NCBI GenBank assembly: GCA_002392545.1
Contig: DGHF01000237.1
Span: 1 to 15,051, forward strand
Reading direction: 5' to 3'
Source of the DNA: Ruminococcus sp. UBA3855
GTDB taxonomy: Bacteria; Bacillota; Clostridia; Oscillospirales; Ruminococcaceae
Length of the DNA: 15,051 nucleotides
Part shown: positions 6,702 through 14,675 of the stretch, one piece after another
Position numbering within the stretch: position 1 is the first letter of the stretch
How the letters are laid out: each line of letters begins with the position of its first letter
Notes under the pieces: model-generated
Seen by the model: the letters and a program-made list of their open reading frames with translations, nothing else
The model's database searches: none
Told to the model about the DNA's origin: nothing
Translations under genes and position numbers: made by a program

Positions 6702-7073
6702 TCAGTCCTTCTTCACTGCTCCCTTTACCTTGTCAACTGCGCCCTTGGCAGCGTCAGCAGCTCCCTCTACGAGGTCTTTCTTGCCGTGGCATGAATCCTT
6801 CAGGGCAAGGGGTGCACCGTTTACAGTTACTTTGCACTCGCTGTCGCCGAGCTTGATTTTCTGGATTTTTGCAACAACAATTTCACCTGTGGGAAGCTTG
6901 CCCTCTAACTTTGCGATTCCTGTTGCTGCCTGAATGCCCTTGGCGGTGTCTTTTACTTCACCATTGATTTTCAGCTCCATAGTCGCTTTCAATTCGTTGT
7001 TCTCTACAACAATCTGGTTGCCCTGATACTCGAATTCGTACATATCAAAGGTATCAAAATTTAACTCTGCCAT
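6702..7073 (-). CDS. Small protein of unknown function with Ala/Lys amphipathic tail
   Basis: I do not recognise a named family. The product has 123 residues, with no signal peptide or membrane segment. Residues 1-90 alternate hydrophobic and polar residues in strand-like runs, with two short segments built around K-(I/V)-NG (MELKINGEV, KVTVNGAPL), which suggests a small beta-rich domain. Residues 100-123 (EGAADAAKGAVDKVKGAVKK) form an Ala/Lys/Val amphipathic helix reminiscent of LEA- or CsbD-like stress proteins. That likeness is compositional only. I chose ATG 7073, because AAGGAG (7087-7082) is 8 bases upstream and the longer in-frame start at 7175 overlaps the promoter -10. It has its own promoter but could also receive read-through from the helicase operon. 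Confidence 0.75.
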   Translation of the reverse strand: MAELNFDTFDMYEFEYQGNQIVVENNELKATMELKINGEVKDTAKGIQAATGIAKLEGKLPTGEIVVAKIQKIKLGDSECKVTVNGAPLALKDSCHGKKDLVEGAADAAKGAVDKVKGAVKKD

Positions 7074-7165
7074 TTTTTCTTCTCCTTCAAGATAAAAAAT
7101 TTTTTCAGCATCAATGTTTCTGCATCCGGAAAATTTATCCAGAATCAACACTAACACTATGATAT

Positions 7166-7194
7166 AGTATATCACATTTTTACATAAAAGTCAA
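7166..7194 (-). promoter_or_regulatory. Promoter of the 123-residue gene
   Basis: On the minus strand, -35 TTGACT (7194-7189) and extended -10 TGATATACT (-10 hexamer 7171-7166) are separated by 17 bp. The start point would be near 7159, giving a leader of about 85 nt. No GC-rich terminator is visible between the helicase stop (7231) and this promoter. Confidence 0.82.
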
Positions 7195-7230
7195 GGGCTA
7201 TTTTAATTTTTTTATCAATTTTTTCTAAAA

Positions 7231-10200
7231 TCAGGAATTTTTCACAAGGCGGACTATCTGAAAGGCTATCAGTCCTACTCTGGTGATGGGGGAACGCACT
7301 CCGCTTGTATTGAATGCTTTTCTGTAAGATTTTTCCATTTCCGAAATTCTATGCCTGCTGAAATATTCGTCATTTTCGGAGTGGCTGAAATCATTCCCGA
7401 TTTCCGGCATGTCTGCGATTTTTCTCGTTTCTCTTCTGGGCTTGCCATTCTCATCAAGGAAATGGCTTTCGTAATCAGTGAATGTATAATAATGGAGGTT
7501 TCCGACGGTATTACAGATAGGCTGTGCATCCGGAAGCGTGTAATCTGCAAGCCATTCCTGATATTCTTCCCCTAAAATCTGCTGTAAATCGTCCTGTACT
7601 TCAAAAGTAAATCCGTTCTGTTCTGCATTCTTTCTCAGGGCATTGATGATTTTTTCCACTTTTTTCATGTCGTCTTCTGCTTTGGTCTTGGAATGGGAAA
7701 TGCAAAGATAATATTCCTGCGCTCTCGGGTTAAGAGTGATTTTTTCCAGTGCCTGTGCGATACTGTCAACTATTGTGTCATTCAGTTCGTTCAAGATTTT
7801 TGGGAAAAACAGCGTATCATAATTTAAAGTACCTGCACAGGATTCTAAATATTTATCAGCTCCCATTTGTACAAAACAGATTCTGCGCTCAAATAATTCA
7901 CTGAAATTTTCGGTCGAACGCTTTCCACAATGCGGCGGTTGGATTACAAATTCCTTCCATTGGGACAAATCAATTCCCCGATAAATCATCTTCATATTTT
8001 CATACTGCGGATTCTGCCGGATAAGTTTGCATTTTGCATATGCCATTGACCATGCATCCATCAACGAACCACACCCAAATGAATATACTCCGTGATATAG
8101 TGTGTTCGTGCGGTGCATTGCTATGCGGAATACCGCTTCATGAAGCATCACATATTCAAATGCATACGCCATTCCATAGCGTGTGAAATAATATGCATCG
8201 GTGAGGGCATCAGAATAATCTGCATTGAGGGAAGTCGGCTTGATGTAGTTTAAACTCTGGATGACACGAAGCAATTTTGCATCCATTTCTAAATTTTGCC
8301 CCTCTTCTGTGATGTGCGACTGCACTTGTTTCAGATTGTGTGTGATGAAATTATGGTAATATTCTGCTAATTTTCTCTTCTGTTCTTCTGCTTTCTGCTT
8401 CTGAATGTCCTGTGCATCAATTTCCATGCCGTCAACTGAAGAAATTTCACTTCGAATTTGTTCCATTTCATCTGAGGTTGTGCCATTGGTGGGATAACGT
8501 GAAAACTTTAAATTTTCAACTGCTTTCATCCATAAATCCTTTCTGGCATCATTCTGCATGATGGTTTCATTTTCCATGCGGTGATGTGCGCCGTCTACTT
8601 CAATTGCCATCAATACACGATTCTTATCACATATCACAATGTCGATTCTGGCAAGTTCACGATATTTCTGCAAGTCCTCTTCCGAAAATTCTTCACTTTG
8701 CGGAATTTCTGCATTTTTCGTCAAATATGAAAGAGGAAATTCCCTGTAAATCTGGTATTCCGGAAATTCTTCTCTCAATGCATCCAGCATACACCTTTCC
8801 GGAGCAGAGGAATTTTCATCTATCCGGTGCTCCTGCCGATACCACGGCACAGAATCAAATACCGATTCAATTTCTGAACGGTGAAAACCAAATATCGGGT
8901 CATTTACATTGCACTCCGCTATATAATCCATCAGCTTTTTCACAAATAACTGATTTTTTTCTTCCTCGGGGTCGTCCGGCTTGCGGAGTTTCAGAATGTG
9001 TCCTGTGTATTCCTGCTGTATCGATTCCGGCAACCACTGGCTTGACGTAATCACACGGAGTTCCTTTTTCGCTCTCGAAACAGCTACGTTTATCATGCGC
9101 CTGCGCTGTGACCATGCCCACATTCTGTCATAACTGCAATCTTCCACCGGCATTAAATATACAACATCATAGCCCCGACCTTGTGAGGAATGTATTGTCA
9201 ACTGGGGTAGCGTTTCTGTGAACTGGCTTTCGCTTTCGAGATGGATTTCTTTCATGAATTCTTTCACGTCAGGCATGGAAAGTAACTCTTTCTGCAATAT
9301 GCGGAGCTGTTTTTTATACGGCGAAAGGATGCACACACTCATATGTGGATTTTTCAACATTCGCTCTTTCAGGTCTTCCCATTCTTCCTGAATGAAAATT
9401 TTTATCTGCTTCCAGTTTAAGATGTCGTTTTCATATTGCTTTTGTTCTTCCAAATAGACTTTCTTTCCTCGTTCGTAATAATCGCCTTCATACCACAGCA
9501 CACGGATTGCAAATTGAGTATCATTCCGCTTTGTCATAATTTTCAGCTGATTATCATATATGTAACGATTGCAGAATTCAATAATTGACGGATGACAACG
9601 GAAATGACTGTCCAGCATTATGGGGTGAATGTTCCCTTTGAATATCGTTTCGCATACGCTCAGGAAACTTTTTTCTTCGTGCTCCTTGAATACGTCTTCT
9701 ACATCCTTGAATTGCTCGTTGACGGGGTCAATCAGTTTGTTGATGTAGACGGGAGCAAGCTGTTCCTTGTCACCTATCAAAACAAGATGCTTTGCACAAC
9801 TCATTGCTATCAATCCCAATAATATGCCAATCTGTGAGCATTCATCCATGATGACATAATCAAATTCATTATGAAAATCAGGCGTGAATATCTTCCTCAA
9901 TGAATGGATGGTGCTTGAAAAAATCGGGTACTGCAAAAACAGGGAAGGTGCAATTTTATCCTCTTTCCGGAAAAAACTGGTGTCCCTGTTCTCGAATTGC
10001 AATGCTTCTCTGAATGCTGTGCGCTTTGATTTTGCGCCTAAGGGGGCATAGCTTTTCTGTAATTCCTTTGTCATTTCGTCAGAACCTTCGGCGATTTTGT
10101 CCGTGATGTTCTGGATTGCTTCATTATTCGAGGAAACTACTGCTACTTTGGCGGTGGGGTATTGCTTCCGGATACATGAAAGTAAATTCAATATCATTTC

Positions 10201-10530
10201 CGTTTTTCCTGTTCCGGGAGGTCCTTGTATCAGGGAAACAGAATCCGCCATAGCGTGGGCAATGGCTTTGCACTGCGCTTCATAGGGCGGTGTCTTCTGG
10301 CTTGAATCCCTTAAAATCTGCGCTGTTGACGGCAGGGGATTGCTGAATTCCAGTGTTTGCATGGCGGTTTCATCTCCGAAAAAGGCTTTCATCAACGGAG
10401 AAAAATTTTCCGGCTGAATCTGCTCAAAAAAGAATTCCAGCGAATAATTCTTTTTTTCTCCTTTTTCGTCCCTGCCTGTTACTTCGGCGATGGTTCGGAA
10501 ATATTCCCAAATTCGTTCTAAATTCGGCAT
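7231..10530 (-). CDS. SF1 (Upf1-like) helicase fused to Vsr/DUF2726-like nuclease and a methyltransferase-like C-terminal domain
   Basis: A 1099-residue multidomain protein, probably acting on DNA. Residues 80-500 are a superfamily 1 helicase with a full motif set: Walker A GPPGTGKT (103-110), DECSQ (229-233), GDKEQLAP (253-260), HFRCHPSI (309-316), the IHSSQGRGYDVV motif (446-457) and RRRMINVAVSRAKKEL (477-491). Residues 570-685 resemble PD-(D/E)XK nucleases of the Vsr/DUF559/DUF2726 group: D630, then E644-V-D646-G and a histidine pair, then an Asp/Arg helix. Residues 775-950 look like a class I methyltransferase fold: SFGCGS (817-822) after a helix, the acidic strand GIDLS (852-856), and a strand YDTLFFPKILNEL (904-916). 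This third part is my inference; no substrate motif is evident. The start has GAGGAG 7 bases upstream and lies 15 bases after the DUF1848 gene, so the two share a transcript. The 80-residue N-terminus is short for the family. Confidence 0.88.
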   Translation of the reverse strand: MPNLERIWEYFRTIAEVTGRDEKGEKKNYSLEFFFEQIQPENFSPLMKAFFGDETAMQTLEFSNPLPSTAQILRDSSQKTPPYEAQCKAIAHAMADSVSLIQGPPGTGKTEMILNLLSCIRKQYPTAKVAVVSSNNEAIQNITDKIAEGSDEMTKELQKSYAPLGAKSKRTAFREALQFENRDTSFFRKEDKIAPSLFLQYPIFSSTIHSLRKIFTPDFHNEFDYVIMDECSQIGILLGLIAMSCAKHLVLIGDKEQLAPVYINKLIDPVNEQFKDVEDVFKEHEEKSFLSVCETIFKGNIHPIMLDSHFRCHPSIIEFCNRYIYDNQLKIMTKRNDTQFAIRVLWYEGDYYERGKKVYLEEQKQYENDILNWKQIKIFIQEEWEDLKERMLKNPHMSVCILSPYKKQLRILQKELLSMPDVKEFMKEIHLESESQFTETLPQLTIHSSQGRGYDVVYLMPVEDCSYDRMWAWSQRRRMINVAVSRAKKELRVITSSQWLPESIQQEYTGHILKLRKPDDPEEEKNQLFVKKLMDYIAECNVNDPIFGFHRSEIESVFDSVPWYRQEHRIDENSSAPERCMLDALREEFPEYQIYREFPLSYLTKNAEIPQSEEFSEEDLQKYRELARIDIVICDKNRVLMAIEVDGAHHRMENETIMQNDARKDLWMKAVENLKFSRYPTNGTTSDEMEQIRSEISSVDGMEIDAQDIQKQKAEEQKRKLAEYYHNFITHNLKQVQSHITEEGQNLEMDAKLLRVIQSLNYIKPTSLNADYSDALTDAYYFTRYGMAYAFEYVMLHEAVFRIAMHRTNTLYHGVYSFGCGSLMDAWSMAYAKCKLIRQNPQYENMKMIYRGIDLSQWKEFVIQPPHCGKRSTENFSELFERRICFVQMGADKYLESCAGTLNYDTLFFPKILNELNDTIVDSIAQALEKITLNPRAQEYYLCISHSKTKAEDDMKKVEKIINALRKNAEQNGFTFEVQDDLQQILGEEYQEWLADYTLPDAQPICNTVGNLHYYTFTDYESHFLDENGKPRRETRKIADMPEIGNDFSHSENDEYFSRHRISEMEKSYRKAFNTSGVRSPITRVGLIAFQIVRLVKNS

Positions 10531-10545
10531 GGTTTCACTCCTCTT

Positions 10546-11514
10546 TTAAAATAATGCAAGCTGTTCTGAGCCGTCGTCAGAATTCGGCTCAATTCTGCGC
10601 AGTTTCAATGATTTTACCGGTCTTTCTGTCACTTTGTCATTCTCTGGGTCAATGCTGTCACATAATATCGGGGAATGTACATCATATTTTTTTAATTTTT
10701 CCCTCACATGCTCCGGTCTGAAATTGGCGTAACAATATACACAGCCATGAGGGCATGTGTCATATGTTCCAATTTCTTCACATTTTACACATTGACAATG
10801 TTCCCTTTGCCCGTCAGGCTTCGTCTTCAATTCCCATCCGGTAATTCTGGAAATCAGATTTCCGTCTATACAGCTGTTGTGCCCGATTCCAAAACGCTCC
10901 AAATCAACCGCTTCTGCACAGGTCGCTAATTTCAGATTGTACTTTCCGGCAATTTTTACCAGCTCCGTCAGGAATTGTTCCATCTCTGATTCTGAAAGAT
11001 TCCGGTTTCCTAAATGGCGTATATTTTTTAAGTTTTTGCTCTGGTAAATATCCACGAAACTGAATACGCATTTTTCCGTATATTCTCCGATATTCTGGGC
11101 AATGTATTCTATTTCTTTCAGGTGTCCTTCCCATGTGTAAGTGTTGCTGAATAAAATCGGGTCATATCTCCATATCACTTTTTCTTTCCCGATACGCTCG
11201 GAAAGCATCCGAAATGTCTCCATCCGCTTTTCAAGCGGAGGTATGTGCGGTTCTACATCATTTCCGTAGCCGTTCATGGTGTATTGAAAATAATAGTCGT
11301 ATCCTTTCAATTCGTCCAGACGTTTCAGCATGGGTTCTGGGTTTTTTGTCCAGAATACGATACAATCCGTCAATTCCCTTGTGACGGGAATTTTGCTGAC
11401 CTGATGCGGATTCATCGGGTTTCTTACACAGACATATCCCTCCTTGATTCTTTCATAAAACCAGTCGGCGAAAAATGCCGGAATGTCTGTCCGTCTGCTG
11501 ACACTCAAAATCAT
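10546..11514 (-). CDS. DUF1848 family protein with Cys-rich (radical-SAM-like) C-terminus
   Basis: A 322-residue protein that resembles the DUF1848 family, which has no established function. The N-terminus ILSVSRRTDIPAFFADWF and the following NPHQVS, FWTKNP and RYDPI blocks are characteristic. The C-terminal part has a cysteine cluster: C240, C242 and C245 (CQCVKC), then C254, C258 and C261 (CPHGCVYC). The latter is a CX3CX2C arrangement with a Tyr before the last Cys, as in radical SAM enzymes, so a [4Fe-4S] cluster is plausible. I place the start at ATG 11514, because AAGGAGGG (11532-11525) is 10 bases upstream. The longer in-frame start at 11577 falls in the promoter. It is the first gene of an operon with the helicase/nuclease. 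DUF1848 proteins also occur alone, so the pairing is suggestive rather than proof of joint action. Confidence 0.87.
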   Translation of the reverse strand: MILSVSRRTDIPAFFADWFYERIKEGYVCVRNPMNPHQVSKIPVTRELTDCIVFWTKNPEPMLKRLDELKGYDYYFQYTMNGYGNDVEPHIPPLEKRMETFRMLSERIGKEKVIWRYDPILFSNTYTWEGHLKEIEYIAQNIGEYTEKCVFSFVDIYQSKNLKNIRHLGNRNLSESEMEQFLTELVKIAGKYNLKLATCAEAVDLERFGIGHNSCIDGNLISRITGWELKTKPDGQREHCQCVKCEEIGTYDTCPHGCVYCYANFRPEHVREKLKKYDVHSPILCDSIDPENDKVTERPVKSLKLRRIEPNSDDGSEQLALF

Positions 11515-11548
11515 TTCTCTTTCACCCTCCTTGTAATGACCTGATACT

Positions 11549-11577
11549 ATTATACCATAATTGATGCCTTTTGTCAC
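11549..11577 (-). promoter_or_regulatory. Promoter of the DUF1848-helicase operon
   Basis: On the minus strand, -35 GTGACA (11577-11572) and a perfect extended -10 TGGTATAAT (hexamer 11554-11549) are 17 bp apart. The start point would be near 11542, about 28 nt before the ATG. It is divergent from the promoter at 11625, with 47 AT-rich bases between the two -35 boxes. Confidence 0.87.
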
Positions 11578-11624
11578 TAAGTTTTTTATATTTTTTGAGA
11601 AAAATTATTTAATGTAAATTTTTC

Positions 11625-11653
11625 TGGACAAACTCTCACGAATATGTTATAAT
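11625..11653 (+). promoter_or_regulatory. Promoter of the YkgJ-like/purB operon
   Basis: A -35 TGGACA (11625-11630), 17 bp, and a perfect -10 TATAAT (11648-11653). The expected start point near 11660 is only about 9 nt before the first ATG, so the transcript has a very short leader. Confidence 0.82.
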
Positions 11654-11668
11654 GATAATGGGTGATAA

Positions 11669-12208
11669 ATGATGCTGACGAAACTGTTAAGTCGTGAGGA
11701 CTGCGCAAAATGCGGAGAATGTTGTATTTTCAGCAGATATGACATATGGGAACAACCTGCTTTGAGTGCGGATGTGCGCCAAAAAGCGGAAATGCTTCTC
11801 CCTGATGCTGAATTTGTTGCAAAGGGAAAAGAGTCTTGTTTGTTCCGGATTCGGGAAACTGACAAATATGATTTGTTCCTGTGTCCGCTTCTGGATACTG
11901 AAAAGGGTTGTATGCTGGATGCTGAAAAGCCTTTCGAATGCCAGATATACCCCTTTCAGGTCACGGAAATCAATTCCCATCTGGCAATTATTTTGTCTAT
12001 GCTCTGTGATGTTACGGCGAAAAAAACCATTTCGGAGCTGGTCGATTTCCTCAAAGAGGGGACTGCTGAAAAAATTTTTTCCTATGCACAATTGCATCCT
12101 GATGTTATTCGTCCATATGATTTCATGAGTCCGGTTCTCATCTGGAAACACGAAACACCCCAAAATTTTAATCTGGAGGAATCAAATTATGTCAACTCAA
12201 AGCTATGA
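11669..12208 (+). CDS. YkgJ family cysteine cluster protein
   Basis: A 179-residue protein with the N-terminal CxxCxxCC signature (C12, C15, C18, C19: CAKCGECC) that defines the YkgJ/UPF0153 group. Further cysteines follow in order in CLF, CPLL, GCML and FECQIYPF. Together they probably bind zinc or an Fe-S cluster. The function of the family is not established. The start is ATG 11669 or the adjacent ATG 11672. GGGTG (11660-11664) is a weak SD that would lie at the very 5' end of the mRNA. The 3' end overlaps purB by 20 bases, and the strong purB SD lies inside this gene, so the two are cotranscribed. There is no membrane segment or signal peptide. Confidence 0.85.
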   Translation: MMLTKLLSREDCAKCGECCIFSRYDIWEQPALSADVRQKAEMLLPDAEFVAKGKESCLFRIRETDKYDLFLCPLLDTEKGCMLDAEKPFECQIYPFQVTEINSHLAIILSMLCDVTAKKTISELVDFLKEGTAEKIFSYAQLHPDVIRPYDFMSPVLIWKHETPQNFNLEESNYVNSKL

Positions 12209-13634
12209 AAGCCCATTCTGTACAAGATATGCCAGCAAGGAAATGCAGTATCTTTTTTCCGCTGACAAGAAATTTACCACATGGCGCAAACTCTGGACGG
12301 CTCTCGCCCGTGCGGAAATGGAACTCGGTCTGCCTGTTACTCAGGAACAGGTTGACGAACTCGAAGCCAATATTGAAAATATCAATTATGAAGTTGCTTC
12401 CGAATATGAAAAGCAGTTCCGTCATGATGTCATGGCTCATGTTCATGCTTATGGTGATGTGTGCCCGAAGGCTTCTAAAATTATTCACCTTGGTGCTACT
12501 TCCTGCTATGTCGGCGACAATACTGATGTCATTATCATGCGTGATGCGTTACAGGTCGTCAAGAGAAAGCTCGTTAAGGTCATTTCTCAGCTTGCCAAAT
12601 TCGCTGATAAGTATAAGGCTCTCCCTTGTCTCGCTTACACTCATTTACAGCCTGCACAATTGACTACCATCGGCAAGCGTGCAACACTCTGGTGCAATGA
12701 GCTTTTAATGGATTTGGAAGACCTCGATTTTCGTATCAAGTCCCTGAAATTGCTGGGCTCTAAGGGTACTACCGGAACACAGGCTTCCTTTATGGAGCTG
12801 TTCGAAGGCGATACCGAAAAAGTCAAGCTCCTTGAATCTAAAATTGCTGAAGAAATGGGCTTTGAGGCTGTTGTTCCGGTTTCCGGTCAGACTTATTCCA
12901 GAAAAATGGATTATCAGGTTTGTTCCGTTCTCGCCGGAATTGCTCAGTCTGCAAGCAAGTTTTCCAATGACATCCGCCTGATGCAGAGTTTCAAGGAAAT
13001 GGAAGAACCTTTCGAAAAAAGTCAGATTGGTTCTTCTGCTATGGCTTATAAGCGTAACCCCATGAGAGATGAAAGAATTACTTCCCTCGCCCGCTATGTC
13101 ATGGTTGATGTGCTCAATCCTGCGTTCACTGCTGGTACTCAGTGGTTTGAACGTACCCTTGACGACTCCGCAAACAAGAGAATTTCTGTCGCTGAGGCAT
13201 TCCTTGGGGTGGATGCTATCTTGAATATTATGCTCAATGTCACTGACCCTGACCCTGAAAATGGCTTTGTCGTTTATGATAAGATTATCCGCCGTCGTGT
13301 CATGGCTGAACTGCCTTTCATGGCTACTGAAAATATCATGATGGATGCTGTCAAGAAAGGCGGTAATCGTCAGGAACTTCACGAAAAAATCCGTCAGTAT
13401 TCTATGGAAGCCGGTAAGAGAGTCAAAGTCGACGGGCTTGACAATAACCTCTGTGAACTCATCCTTGCTGACCCTATGTTCATGATTACCAAAGAGGAAA
13501 TGGACAACATCATGAAACCTGAAAATTTTATCGGTCGTTGCCCTCAGCAGGTGGAAGAGTTTATTCGTGACTGCGTTCAGCCTGTTCTGGATGCAAATGG
13601 TGTTTCTGATGACAAGGCGGAAATTAACGTTTAA
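12189..13634 (+). CDS. purB: Adenylosuccinate lyase
   Basis: PurB splits SAICAR to AICAR and adenylosuccinate to AMP, each with release of fumarate, so it serves twice in purine synthesis. The 481-residue product has the fumarase/aspartase superfamily blocks: RHDVMAHVHAYG (about 78-89), the LGATSCYVGDNTD segment (about 101-113), THLQPAQ with H152, the flexible SxG loop region, and the signature GSSAMAYKRNP (281-291) that carries the catalytic Ser282. Ala replaces the usual Pro or Met in the signature, which is common in longer clostridial enzymes. SD GGAGGA (12175-12180) lies in the upstream gene. The 3' end overlaps the next gene. No other pur gene is near, so it is separate from any main purine operon. 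Confidence 0.97.
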   Translation: MSTQSYESPFCTRYASKEMQYLFSADKKFTTWRKLWTALARAEMELGLPVTQEQVDELEANIENINYEVASEYEKQFRHDVMAHVHAYGDVCPKASKIIHLGATSCYVGDNTDVIIMRDALQVVKRKLVKVISQLAKFADKYKALPCLAYTHLQPAQLTTIGKRATLWCNELLMDLEDLDFRIKSLKLLGSKGTTGTQASFMELFEGDTEKVKLLESKIAEEMGFEAVVPVSGQTYSRKMDYQVCSVLAGIAQSASKFSNDIRLMQSFKEMEEPFEKSQIGSSAMAYKRNPMRDERITSLARYVMVDVLNPAFTAGTQWFERTLDDSANKRISVAEAFLGVDAILNIMLNVTDPDPENGFVVYDKIIRRRVMAELPFMATENIMMDAVKKGGNRQELHEKIRQYSMEAGKRVKVDGLDNNLCELILADPMFMITKEEMDNIMKPENFIGRCPQQVEEFIRDCVQPVLDANGVSDDKAEINV

Positions 13635-14031
13635 TATTATTCTGCTGGTTCTCTCTCTGCTGTGGTGCGTTCAGGGAGTCTGGTTTCTCTGGAATACAAG
13701 AGACTGGATTCCCACTACAGCGGAAATTACTTCTGTCACTTCACCTGATGGGGATGTGTTCGGGACATATACTGATAATCATGGTGTGATTCATGAAAAT
13801 GTTCCGCTCTATATGGACGGTTCTTTTCAAAATCACCGTGCTGATGCTGATAAAATCAAGAAATTGACTGGGGAAAAAGTCGGGATTCTCTATCATCCTG
13901 ATACAGGTCAGACGGACAAAGACCAGCGTTTTTTGGCTTGGGTTTCTGTCTTGGTGACAGTTGCATTATTGATATGGCTCATTGTGGAGGTACGGCGTGA
14001 ACACAGAACAAAAATTCCAGAAACTCATTGA
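13609..14031 (+). CDS. DUF3592-like membrane protein
   Basis: A 140-residue protein with two membrane segments (about 8-28 and 107-127) flanking a soluble loop. The loop reads TTAEITSVTSPDGDVFGTYTD... and later KIKKLTGEKVGILYHPDTG. This TAEI...Y...G..V.I.Y.P arrangement resembles DUF3592 proteins, small two-pass proteins of unknown function whose loop may adopt a small beta fold. I chose ATG 13609, which overlaps purB by 26 bases and places the basic MTRRK before the first helix. There is no good SD, so it probably depends on ribosomes finishing purB. The longer in-frame starts (13567, 13597) have no SD either. Its own 3' end overlaps the next gene by 35 bases. Confidence 0.72.
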   Translation: MTRRKLTFNIILLVLSLLWCVQGVWFLWNTRDWIPTTAEITSVTSPDGDVFGTYTDNHGVIHENVPLYMDGSFQNHRADADKIKKLTGEKVGILYHPDTGQTDKDQRFLAWVSVLVTVALLIWLIVEVRREHRTKIPETH

Positions 14032-14671
14032 TATGCAGGAAAAACCCCTCACAAAAGAGGACGGCGGTTTCATTCGTGAATGTTGCCTTGATGGAGATTC
14101 CCTTGTCAGAAGTGAAGCAACTTCTCTATTGATAAATATTCCCAATTCTGACCCCAATTTTGACAGTCAAGATATTGATTTGCTGATTCGCCTTTGTGAT
14201 GACCCTGAAATGATTGTCCGCACAGAGGCTTATGATGCTCTTTCGTGGTGTATTTCAGAGAAAGCCGGACAAAAATTATTTGACTGCATTCAGACAGACA
14301 AAGACGAAATTTCACGAAGTTTCGCTATTTTTTGCTGGGCGGATAATATCAGCAGTCACTCACGGAAAAGCCGGAATTTTTCGAAAGAAATTGTCTTTGT
14401 CCGTCAATGGCTGAAAGCGGAAACGTCCGAACATTGTCGGTTAAGCTGTGCCTATGCGCTGTATCTGCTCCACGAACCGGATGCACTGGAAATGATGCTG
14501 AATTATCTGCATAGTGAAGATTATCATATTCGTTGCAGTGTCATCCATCATTTTCGGGATTCCGCACGAAAACAGGATATTCCCATCATTCGCAGTGCAT
14601 TGCAACAGCTCCTCAAAACAGAAACCACCAGAGCGGTCAGCTCCTGCGCTGAAAAATTCCTCAAACAATAA
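13997..14671 (+). CDS. HEAT-repeat-like protein
   Basis: A 224-residue, all-helical protein with several HEAT-like units, seen as recurring acidic-turn plus V/I-R-x-x-A-x-x-x-L patterns. They lie at about 30-48 (DSLVRSEATSLL), 67-84 (EMIVRTEAYDAL), 144-158, 173-186 (DYHIRCSVIHHF) and 210-222. Such repeats form curved scaffolds for protein or nucleic-acid partners; I see no catalytic motif. I take GTG 13997 as the start, because GGAGG (13986-13990) lies 6 bases upstream. The upstream TTG at 13982 would have no SD. It overlaps the DUF3592-like gene by 35 bases and is the last gene of the operon, with a terminator 4 bases after its stop. Confidence 0.8.
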   Translation: MNTEQKFQKLIDMQEKPLTKEDGGFIRECCLDGDSLVRSEATSLLINIPNSDPNFDSQDIDLLIRLCDDPEMIVRTEAYDALSWCISEKAGQKLFDCIQTDKDEISRSFAIFCWADNISSHSRKSRNFSKEIVFVRQWLKAETSEHCRLSCAYALYLLHEPDALEMMLNYLHSEDYHIRCSVIHHFRDSARKQDIPIIRSALQQLLKTETTRAVSSCAEKFLKQ

Positions 14672-14675
14672 AAAG

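Noticed and set aside
7231..11577. The helicase block as a mobile defence island
   Set aside because: No integrase, transposase, att repeats, tRNA or flanking direct repeats are visible; only the gene content hints at accessory origin.
12705..13382. Minus-strand frame of 225 codons inside purB
   Set aside because: It lies wholly within a highly conserved enzyme gene and shows no family features.
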